Assembly (NCBI GenBank): GCA_030632175.1
Contig: DAOVVG010000181.1
Span: 1 to 5,313 of the forward strand
Length of the DNA stretch: 5,313 nt
Source of the DNA: Gammaproteobacteria bacterium
GTDB taxonomy: Bacteria > Pseudomonadota > Gammaproteobacteria > UBA9214
Direction: 5' to 3'
Below, in pieces: positions 1 to 5,313 of this stretch. A program made the position numbers and the translations under genes. The notes below the pieces were generated by a model. The model saw only the letters and a list, made by a program, of their open reading frames with translations, had not been told where the DNA came from and searched no databases. Positions within the stretch are counted from its first letter, which is position 1, and each line of letters starts with the position of its first letter.

Positions 1-1491
1 GAGAGCACCGGCATTGGCCGGCTGGAGGCACAGCGGCTGGTGCAGGAAGGCAAGAAACCGGGGAAGAAGCGCCCTTCTGGCGAGTTACTGCCCTTGAGCA
101 AGGTCAACCTGGGACTGCTCAATCAACCGGATTTCCGCTTGCCGAAAGCTGACCCGGTACTGACCAAGCAGGTAAAAAAGATGCTCGGCAGCGAAGTGGA
201 TCGTTATGGCATCGCGTTGCTGGATCTTTCCGACCCGGATCATCCCCGCTACGCGGAGTGGAACGGCAACCAGCATCAGAATCCGGGAAGTGTGGGAAAG
301 ATCCTTGTCGCGCTCGGGATCTTCCAGGCCCTCGCCGACATCTACCCCGATGATATCGAGGCACGCCGCCGGGTGTTGCGTGAGGCGATGATCACCGCTG
401 ATGATTTCAGCAAGTACGATCACCATACGGTGCGTTTATGGAACAAGGAGACGGGCGAGATCACCCGGCGGCCGATTGAACCGGGCGATCGCGCTTCGCT
501 GTATGTTTATCTTGACTGGATGATGTCACCCAGCTCCAACTCCGCTGCCGGCATGGTTCAAAAGCATTTGATCCTGCTGAAGCATTACGGCAAGGCCTAC
601 CCGGTTTCACCGGAAGAAGAGGCGCGTTTTTTCAAAGAGACGCCACGCAAGGAACTGGGAGAAATTTTCGAAGCGGCGATACAGTCCCCGGTCACCCGTA
701 ACGGTCTCGATCTTGGCATGATTCGCCAGGGCAGTTTTTTCACTAACGGCGGCAAGAAGCGGGTTCCCGGAACCAACAGCTACGCCACGCCACGCGCGTT
801 GATGGAATACTCGGTCAAGATGGAACAGGGAAAACTGGTGGATGCATTTTCCAGTCTCGAGATCAAGCGGCTGCTGTATATCACGGAACGGCGCATTCGC
901 TACGGATCGTCCGGTGTATTAAGACCCTCGGCGGTTTACTTCAAGTCGGGTTCGCTGTACAGCTGTGAGCCGGAAGAAGGTTTTGTCTGCAAGAAGTATC
1001 ATGGCAACAAGCGCAACTTCATGAACTCGCTGGCCATCATCGAGACACCGGCCGGGCAAAACCGGCTGCATTATATGGTCACCGTGCTCTCCAACGTATT
1101 GCGCAAAAATTCGGCACAGGACCACCGCGACCTTGCGCGGGCTATTCATGGCATGCTGCTGAATGATCACCCTGTGCAGCCACTGAAACCCGGGGAATTG
1201 CCACATTCGGCAACCTACGGGGAAGGATTCATTGGCTATGAGGCGGAAAGGCAGGCAGTACGCCTCAAGTTTGAAACCCAGGAGGCACTGCTGGGGCTCG
1301 GTTACGATATCGGGGATATCGACGGGGTTATCGGTACCAATACGCGCAAGGCCATCATGGACTTCCAGCAGACACAGGGGCTGAAGGTGGACGGCAAGGC
1401 ATCAGAAAAACTGGTGCAGCAGATACGCAAGGTGGCACAGGAAAAGGGGTTGATCCGGGCGGATACCGTTGCCAATCCGGTTCAACAGTAA
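1..1491 (+). CDS. Serine hydrolase of the beta-lactamase/DD-peptidase fold with C-terminal peptidoglycan-binding domain (5' partial)
   Basis: The frame is open from base 1 and ends at TAA 1489-1491, giving 496 visible codons; the true start and any signal peptide lie upstream. The GTG at 40 is an internal in-frame codon and not a convincing start. Numbering from the first visible codon, the three motifs of penicillin-recognising serine enzymes occur in order. They are SVGK (Ser97 nucleophile, Lys100; bases 289-300), SSN (178-180; 532-540) and KSG (315-317; 943-951). Residues about 421-478 (1261-1434) match a PG_binding_1 domain, with the LGYDIGDIDGVIGTNTRKAI and DFQQTQGLKVDG signatures. From this I infer a periplasmic enzyme acting on or near peptidoglycan. 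It could be a DD-peptidase, a beta-lactamase-like enzyme or a catalytically altered relative, and the sequence does not decide which. The only two cysteines (322 and 330) lie just after KSG and could form a disulfide. The family assignment is solid; the exact reaction and substrate are unknown. Confidence 0.85.
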   Translation, partial: ESTGIGRLEAQRLVQEGKKPGKKRPSGELLPLSKVNLGLLNQPDFRLPKADPVLTKQVKKMLGSEVDRYGIALLDLSDPDHPRYAEWNGNQHQNPGSVGKILVALGIFQALADIYPDDIEARRRVLREAMITADDFSKYDHHTVRLWNKETGEITRRPIEPGDRASLYVYLDWMMSPSSNSAAGMVQKHLILLKHYGKAYPVSPEEEARFFKETPRKELGEIFEAAIQSPVTRNGLDLGMIRQGSFFTNGGKKRVPGTNSYATPRALMEYSVKMEQGKLVDAFSSLEIKRLLYITERRIRYGSSGVLRPSAVYFKSGSLYSCEPEEGFVCKKYHGNKRNFMNSLAIIETPAGQNRLHYMVTVLSNVLRKNSAQDHRDLARAIHGMLLNDHPVQPLKPGELPHSATYGEGFIGYEAERQAVRLKFETQEALLGLGYDIGDIDGVIGTNTRKAIMDFQQTQGLKVDGKASEKLVQQIRKVAQEKGLIRADTVANPVQQ

Positions 1492-1501
1492 TGGTACTAC
1501 T

Positions 1502-1523
1502 GGTCGAATAAATTCGACCCTAC
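1502..1523 (-). repeat. REP-like palindrome with GTAG head
   Basis: Bases 1502-1509 (GGTCGAAT) and 1512-1519 (ATTCGACC) are perfect 8-bp inverted arms around AA. Read on the minus strand, the palindrome is preceded by GTAG (1523-1520). This is the layout known for bacterial REP elements: a GTAG or GGAG tetranucleotide followed by a stem-loop, mobilised in trans by RAYT transposases. It fills most of the gap between the hydrolase stop and the antiporter Shine-Dalgarno. No T-tract follows on either strand, so it is not a classical intrinsic terminator, though the RNA hairpin could still affect mRNA ends or stability. Only one copy is visible here, so its repeat status is inferred from form. Confidence 0.55.
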
Positions 1524-1528
1524 AAATG

Positions 1529-1533
1529 AAGGA
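1529..1533 (+). promoter_or_regulatory. Shine-Dalgarno of the antiporter gene
   Basis: AAGGA lies 8 bases before ATG 1542 and fixes that start. No convincing -35/-10 pair is seen in the 50-base gap, so transcription may come from upstream. Confidence 0.7.
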
Positions 1534-1541
1534 CAGACATC

Positions 1542-2762
1542 ATGTATGAAACCCTGGCCCTCATCGCCCTGTTTGTTCTTCTATACAGTTCGGTTGCCGG
1601 TGCCGTCGAGCGCACCTGGATCAGCGGCCCGATTGTATTCACCTGTTTCGGTTTGCTGGTCGGCCCCCTCGGTCTTGACCTGCTGTCCTGGGAAACGGAC
1701 GGGGAAACCATCCGCAGTCTTGCCGAGGTGACACTCGCCATGGTGCTGTTCACGGATGCCGCCGGTGCCGACATGAGCGTGTTGAAAAAAACCGCCGGAC
1801 TGCCGGCGCGGTTACTGTTGATCGGTCTGCCGTTGACTATCCTGCTCGGTTTCGGGGTCGGCGTGCTGCTCATTGATGGACTGTCGCTGTTCGCCATTGC
1901 CCTGCTGGCAACCATGCTCGCACCGACCGATGCGGCGCTGGGCAAAGCAGTCGTCACCAACGAGTCCGTGCCTGACGAAATTCGCCAGGGGCTGAATGTG
2001 GAAAGCGGTTTGAATGACGGCATCTGCGTGCCGATCCTGTTTGTGTTTCTGGCACTGGCGCTGGACAAGGCCGGTGATGCAGGACCCTGGACGCTTGCCA
2101 TTAAACTGGTGGTCGAGGAAATCGGTATCGGTCTTGCCGTTGGGCTGCTGCTGACGCTTGCTGCAGCCAAACTGTTGAAAACCGCCCTGCACCGCAAGTG
2201 GCTGACGCCCACCTGGATCCAGGTCCCGGTGGTAGCACTGGCACTGAGCTGTTTTGCAGTGGCACAACTACTGGGTGGCAGCGGTTTTATCGCGGCCTTC
2301 TCGGGTGGCCTGCTGTTCGGCGCCCTCGCCAAAACCGAGCGCGATGAGTTTCTGCTCGCCGCTGAAGGCACCGGCGATACACTGGCACTGATTACCTGGG
2401 TGATTTTCGGCTCGGCGGTCGTGGGTCAGGCGATCGGCCACTTCAGCTGGACTATTCTGCTCTATGCTGCATTGAGTCTGACAGTGATACGCATGCTGCC
2501 GGTGTTCCTGGTACTCATCGGTAGCGGCATCAAAACCGAGGGAAAACTGTTTATCGGCTGGTTTGGTCCGCGCGGACTGGCGAGTATCGTGTTCGCTGTC
2601 ATTGTGCTGGACAGCAAGCTGCCAAACGCTGATCTGATTGCCATGACCGTGGTGTGCACCATCATCCTCAGCATTATTGCCCACGGTATTAGCGCGAACC
2701 CGCTGGTGGCTGCATTTGCGGCGAGCAACAAGGCACCCCGAAACAAAGACCTTCACAAGTAA
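1542..2762 (+). CDS. CPA1/NhaP-type Na+(K+)/H+ antiporter
   Basis: This 406-residue polytopic inner-membrane protein should exchange H+ for Na+ or K+, contributing to pH and salt homeostasis. Hydrophobic segments run nearly end to end, from the N-terminal helix at about 3-20 to the last at about 363-385. Family landmarks are APTDA (127-131, the unwound-helix site with Thr129 and Asp130), ESGLNDG (154-160, with the Asn158-Asp159 pair typical of electroneutral CPA1 exchangers) and GWFGPRG (339-345, with conserved Arg344). The sequence LFTDA (69-73) supplies an acidic residue, Asp72, near the place where archaeal NhaP has a site glutamate. After the last helix only about 20 residues remain, so there is no TrkA-C/RCK regulatory domain; this is the short, transport-only form. 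ATG 1542 is supported by AAGGA at 1529-1533. It sits 50 bases after the hydrolase and 42 before the FUSC gene, so co-transcription is possible. Ion preference (Na+, K+ or Li+) cannot be read from the sequence. Confidence 0.92.
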   Translation: MYETLALIALFVLLYSSVAGAVERTWISGPIVFTCFGLLVGPLGLDLLSWETDGETIRSLAEVTLAMVLFTDAAGADMSVLKKTAGLPARLLLIGLPLTILLGFGVGVLLIDGLSLFAIALLATMLAPTDAALGKAVVTNESVPDEIRQGLNVESGLNDGICVPILFVFLALALDKAGDAGPWTLAIKLVVEEIGIGLAVGLLLTLAAAKLLKTALHRKWLTPTWIQVPVVALALSCFAVAQLLGGSGFIAAFSGGLLFGALAKTERDEFLLAAEGTGDTLALITWVIFGSAVVGQAIGHFSWTILLYAALSLTVIRMLPVFLVLIGSGIKTEGKLFIGWFGPRGLASIVFAVIVLDSKLPNADLIAMTVVCTIILSIIAHGISANPLVAAFAASNKAPRNKDLHK

Positions 2763-2793
2763 TGTGTCCTGAATGCGAAACCTGATAGCTGAA

Positions 2794-2798
2794 AAGGA
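2794..2798 (+). promoter_or_regulatory. Shine-Dalgarno of the FUSC gene
   Basis: AAGGA lies 6 bases before GTG 2805 and supports that non-ATG start. The 42-base gap from the antiporter stop shows no clear promoter or terminator hairpin, which is consistent with read-through from the antiporter gene. Confidence 0.65.
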
Positions 2799-2804
2799 AG
2801 CACT

Positions 2805-4973
2805 GTGAACCTCTCCAGAAAGACCAGGGAATCAATCAAGACTGCCCTGGCGATGACCCTCGCCTACGGCATCGCCCTGTCGATGGACTGGGACCGGCCC
2901 TACTGGGCGGGGTTCGCGGTGGCCATGATCAGCCTGGCAACCATCGGGCAATCATTCAACAAGGCCGCCCTGCGCATGATCGGCACGCTGATGGGAATGG
3001 GCGTCGCACTGACCCTCATCGCCCTGTTCGCCCAGGACCGCTGGCCGTTCATCCTATTTCTCTCCATCTGGATCGGCCTGTGCACTTATATGATGGCCGG
3101 AACGAAGCGCCAGTACTTCTGGCATGTCAGCGCGTTTGTGTGCGCAATCATCTGCATGGACGGCGGCCCCGATCCGGTCAACGCCTTCGATACCGCGATA
3201 CTGCGCGCTCAGGAAACCGGACTGGGCATCCTGGTCTACAGCCTGGTCGCGATTTTTCTCTGGCCCAGCAGCAGCCGCGCCGGCTTCGAGGCCGCTGTCG
3301 GCAAACTGGCTGCGACCCAGCATCAGCTGTACCGGGCCTACCTTGACCTGATGAATGGCACGGGAGATATCGGAAAGGCACAGTCGCTCAAGGCACAGGC
3401 GATCCAGGAACAGGCGCGCTTCAGCCAGCTTCTGGGTGCGGCGCAAGGTGACAGCTACGAAGTCCATGAGCGGCGGCAAGCGTGGCGACGTTACCAGGGC
3501 CAGGTAGTGGCGCTCGGTGAGACCCTGGAACGCTGGCACGACAGTTTCGCCGGGCTGCAGGCGCTGGATGTGCAACGCCTGCTACCCAACCTGGCGGCAT
3601 TTGGCGGTGAACTCGACCTGCGGCTCGGACAGATCGAACACATGCTCGCCAATCAGAGGCCCGCACAGCAGCCAACAGCGATCGAACTCGCGCTGGATGA
3701 AGAGGCGGCGCGTGCCCTGCCACACTTTCACAAGGCGGCACTGGCGATCGGCCGAAAGCAGCTGCAACGCCTTGAGATACTGACCCGGTCCCTGTTTAAC
3801 AGTGTCAGTGACCTCAAGGGTTTCGGCCAGTCCATTGCCGTGCCCGACGCCGCTGCCCCGCCGCCTGCCCCGTTCGTGCCTGACCCCGACCGCATCATGG
3901 CTGCTTTCCGGGTCATGTTGATCCTGTGGCTTGCCTGGCTCACCCTAATCTACGTCAACGGCATACCGGGCGGAGCCGGGGTGGTATCGATGGCCGTACC
4001 CATCGGCATGGCCCTGGTGACCATGCCTCAGGTATCGGTCTGGCAACTGTTCAAGCCGGTCATGACCAGCGTGTTGTTTGCCGGTTCCCTGTACATCTTC
4101 GTGATGCCAAAGCTGTCGAGCTTCACCGGCCTCGGCCTGATGATCTTTGCGGCGACCTTCACCATCTGCTACCTGTTCGCCGCGCCCCGGCAGATGCTGG
4201 GCAGGGCATTCGGGCTGGCCATGTTCGTCGTCATCGCCGGCATTTCCAACGAACAGACCTACAGTTTCCTCAGCGTCGCCAATACCGCGCTGATGTTTCC
4301 CACCGTCTTCCTGATCATCGCTGCCACCGCCTACATTCCCTTTTCTCCACGCCCGGAGCGCGCAGTCCTGCGACTGCTCGGCCGCTTTTTTCGCAGCAAC
4401 GAATACCTGATATCCATCACGCTCCAGGATCCCGGGTACGCACCGTCACATCTCGAGCAATGGAAACAGGCCTTTCATGCCCGTGAACTGGCAACTCTGC
4501 CGCAAAAAATCGGGACCTGGGCCCCACACATCGACACCAGTACGCTGCCCGGCACCTCCCCGGAGCAGGTACAGTCACTGGTAACCAGCCTGCAGGTACT
4601 CACCTACCGCATGCAGGAACTGGACGAGGCACGCGGCAATCCGCAGGCACAGCAGCTGGTAAAGGAACTGCTCGCGGACTTCCGTGCCTGGCGCCTGCGG
4701 GTGCAGCAAACCTTTCAGCGACTATCACAGGACCCGGCTGCCGGTGAGCAGGCAATATTTCGTACGAGACTGAACGAGATCATGAAGCACCTCGAGGCAC
4801 GCACGCGGGATACCCTGGACAAGACTCCCGATGGGCAGCTCGGTGACCGGGATGAAGAAAACTTCTACCGCCTGCTGGGCGCATACCGGGGCGTGTCAGA
4901 AGCACTGGTCGACTATGCCGGCAGCACCGGGGGCATTGACTGGGCCCGCTGGCGTGAGGAACGGTTTGCATGA
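2805..4973 (+). CDS. FUSC-family inner-membrane efflux protein (AaeB/fusaric-acid-resistance type)
   Basis: This 722-residue protein has the duplicated FUSC layout. An N-terminal bundle of about six membrane segments (about 13-28, 33-48, 56-76, 80-96, 105-119, 138-153) is followed by a long, largely helical soluble region (about 155-345, rich in Gln, Arg, Leu and Glu) and a Pro/Ala-rich linker (about 348-360). A second bundle of about six segments (about 365-384, 388-405, 415-433, 438-460, 466-480, 490-512) is followed by a soluble C-terminal region of about 210 residues. The RPYWAGFAVAMIS segment (31-43) near the N-terminus is typical of the family. Characterised relatives (AaeB of E. coli, FUSC proteins for fusaric acid) export aromatic acids with a periplasmic fusion protein, driven by proton motive force. 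The GTG start is chosen from AAGGA 6 bases upstream and from the first helix beginning a few residues in. Length is normal for the family, with no sign of truncation. The DUF1656 gene downstream strongly supports the role; the substrate is unknown. Confidence 0.92.
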   Translation: MNLSRKTRESIKTALAMTLAYGIALSMDWDRPYWAGFAVAMISLATIGQSFNKAALRMIGTLMGMGVALTLIALFAQDRWPFILFLSIWIGLCTYMMAGTKRQYFWHVSAFVCAIICMDGGPDPVNAFDTAILRAQETGLGILVYSLVAIFLWPSSSRAGFEAAVGKLAATQHQLYRAYLDLMNGTGDIGKAQSLKAQAIQEQARFSQLLGAAQGDSYEVHERRQAWRRYQGQVVALGETLERWHDSFAGLQALDVQRLLPNLAAFGGELDLRLGQIEHMLANQRPAQQPTAIELALDEEAARALPHFHKAALAIGRKQLQRLEILTRSLFNSVSDLKGFGQSIAVPDAAAPPPAPFVPDPDRIMAAFRVMLILWLAWLTLIYVNGIPGGAGVVSMAVPIGMALVTMPQVSVWQLFKPVMTSVLFAGSLYIFVMPKLSSFTGLGLMIFAATFTICYLFAAPRQMLGRAFGLAMFVVIAGISNEQTYSFLSVANTALMFPTVFLIIAATAYIPFSPRPERAVLRLLGRFFRSNEYLISITLQDPGYAPSHLEQWKQAFHARELATLPQKIGTWAPHIDTSTLPGTSPEQVQSLVTSLQVLTYRMQELDEARGNPQAQQLVKELLADFRAWRLRVQQTFQRLSQDPAAGEQAIFRTRLNEIMKHLEARTRDTLDKTPDGQLGDRDEENFYRLLGAYRGVSEALVDYAGSTGGIDWARWREERFA

Positions 4974-4993
4974 GGAGTCAATCCGCCGGTAAG

Positions 4994-5041
4994 AGCGTCG
5001 TCCCCGGCGCGATCTATCATAATCGCGCCGGGGACAGCGCT
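4994..5041. terminator. Strong GC-rich hairpin between FUSC and DUF1656 genes (attenuator/terminator or RNA-stability element)
   Basis: Bases 5000-5013 and 5022-5035 are perfect 14-bp inverted arms around the 8-base loop CTATCATA. After one C/A mismatch (4999/5036), the stem continues with a G.U pair (4998/5037) and four Watson-Crick pairs (4994-4997 with 5038-5041). The total is about 19 pairs, most of them G-C. No T-run follows on either strand, so it lacks the tail of a standard intrinsic terminator. It may act as a partial terminator or attenuator, or as a barrier protecting the 3' end of the FUSC message from exonucleases. The symmetric stem could act from either direction. The structure is certain; the function is inferred. 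Confidence 0.6.
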
Positions 5042-5076
5042 GCTTGCGGAGTTATTATTACGATGATGCGCTTAAC

Positions 5077-5080
5077 AGGG
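5077..5080 (+). promoter_or_regulatory. Weak Shine-Dalgarno deciding the DUF1656 start
   Basis: AGGG lies 5 bases before ATG 5086 and 8 before ATG 5089. It supports one of these tandem ATGs over the in-frame TTG at 5044, which begins just outside the hairpin and has no ribosome site. Confidence 0.5.
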
Positions 5081-5085
5081 TTCAC

Positions 5086-5298
5086 ATGATGCCAACCCCC
5101 CAGGAATTCACCATCGGTGGTATCTACTTGCCTCCCCTGCTGGTCGCCGCGCTGTTCGGCGTACTCGCGGCCCTCGTGACAGCGCGCCTGCTCAACCGCT
5201 ACCGGCTGTCGAAGTACTTTTTTTATCCACCGCTGGTGTTCCTGGCACTGATGGTAATCTATACCCTGTTGATCGGTACTTTCATAATCGGGATTTAA
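5086..5298 (+). CDS. DUF1656 small membrane protein (AaeX-like efflux partner)
   Basis: The protein has 70 residues from ATG 5086, or 69 from the adjacent ATG 5089. It opens with EFTIGGIYLPPLLVAAL, the hallmark of the DUF1656 family. Two hydrophobic helices follow, at about 16-36 and 47-68, joined by a basic loop (ARLLNRYRLSKYF). It ends in LLIGTFIIGI. Family members are about 65-75 residues long and are encoded beside FUSC exporters and HlyD-like fusion proteins (AaeX in the aaeXAB operon of E. coli). Their molecular role is not established, and a small accessory subunit of the pump is the usual guess. An in-frame TTG at 5044 would add 14 residues (starting RSYYYDD) that are not family-like and lack a ribosome site, so I reject that start. 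The gene is separated from FUSC by 112 bases containing a strong hairpin, unlike the tight spacing elsewhere in the window. Confidence 0.88.
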   Translation: MMPTPQEFTIGGIYLPPLLVAALFGVLAALVTARLLNRYRLSKYFFYPPLVFLALMVIYTLLIGTFIIGI

Positions 5299-5301
5299 CA
5301 C

Positions 5302-5313
5302 GTGAATATATCA
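5302..5313 (+). CDS. Probable start of the next gene, likely HlyD/AaeA-type membrane fusion protein (3' cut by window)
   Basis: GTG at 5302 opens a frame (M-N-I-S) running off the window, 3 bases after the DUF1656 stop. A weak GGGA lies 8 bases upstream, inside the DUF1656 coding end, suggesting translational coupling. Four codons cannot identify a protein. The fusion-protein call rests only on the usual gene order FUSC, DUF1656, HlyD-family in proteobacteria. Confidence 0.4.

Noticed and set aside
40..42. GTG at 40 as the start of the hydrolase gene
   Set aside because: The frame is open upstream to base 1 with protein-like sequence (STGIGRLEAQRL), there is no Shine-Dalgarno before it, and no signal peptide follows.
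1306..1335. Short GATATCGGGGATATCGACGG near-repeat
   Set aside because: It encodes the DIGDIDGVIG core of the PG_binding_1 domain, so protein constraint explains it.
1502..1519. Palindrome after the hydrolase as an intrinsic terminator
   Set aside because: The stem is short (7-8 bp, half A-T) and is followed by CTACAAATG with no T-tract, so a REP-like element or an operator fits better.
1520..2371. Long minus-strand open frame (283 codons) opposite the antiporter gene
   Set aside because: It is very rich in Ser, Ala, Pro and Thr with no domain pattern, as expected from reading the antisense of a GC-rich membrane-protein gene. The + strand has clear CPA1 motifs.
3926..4486. 186-codon + strand open frame inside the FUSC gene
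   Set aside because: It is an out-of-frame reading, rich in Arg and His, overlapping the second membrane bundle of FUSC, with no family features.
5014..5023. TATCAT/CATAAT in the hairpin loop as a -10 promoter box
   Set aside because: No -35-like hexamer lies 16-18 bases upstream (AGAGCG or GCGTCG instead), and the AT bases are explained as the loop of the inverted repeat.
5044..5085. In-frame TTG start giving a 14-residue longer DUF1656 protein
   Set aside because: The TTG starts 3 bases after the hairpin with no ribosome site, and the extra residues are unlike the family N-terminus. ATG 5086/5089 with AGGG upstream fits the usual length of about 70.

Overview
The window has the look of a chromosomal segment from a gram-negative bacterium, most likely a gammaproteobacterium. 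The evidence is moderately GC-rich coding sequence, a FUSC/DUF1656 efflux cluster of the AaeB/AaeX kind, and a GTAG-headed REP-like palindrome. This assignment is inferred from gene content; no rRNA or other phylogenetic marker is present. All genes are on the + strand and tightly packed. I see no tRNA, CRISPR array, insertion sequence or phage gene.

Layout: (1) 1-1491 is the 3' part of a gene for a penicillin-recognising-type serine hydrolase (SxxK, SxN and KSG motifs) with a C-terminal peptidoglycan-binding domain. Its start lies upstream of the window. (2) 1492-1541 is a short gap holding a REP-like palindrome and the Shine-Dalgarno of the next gene. (3) 1542-2762 is a CPA1/NhaP-type cation:proton antiporter. 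(4) 2805-4973 is a full-length FUSC-family inner-membrane efflux protein. (5) 4974-5085 is a gap dominated by a near-perfect GC-rich hairpin. (6) 5086-5298 is a small DUF1656 (AaeX-like) membrane protein. (7) From 5302 there is a probable GTG start of the next gene, cut by the window edge; by family precedent it should be the HlyD/AaeA-like membrane fusion protein.

The FUSC protein, the DUF1656 protein and the presumed downstream fusion protein would form an envelope-spanning exporter of aromatic acids or similar small organic compounds. The antiporter would handle Na+ (or K+) and H+ at the inner membrane, and the hydrolase would act on peptidoglycan in the periplasm. The common theme is envelope and ion/solute homeostasis, but only the FUSC-DUF1656 pairing is a recognised functional association. 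No clearly new system is evident. The points most worth a second look are the strong hairpin splitting the efflux cluster, the REP-like element, and the hydrolase architecture with its single cysteine pair next to the active-site KSG motif.
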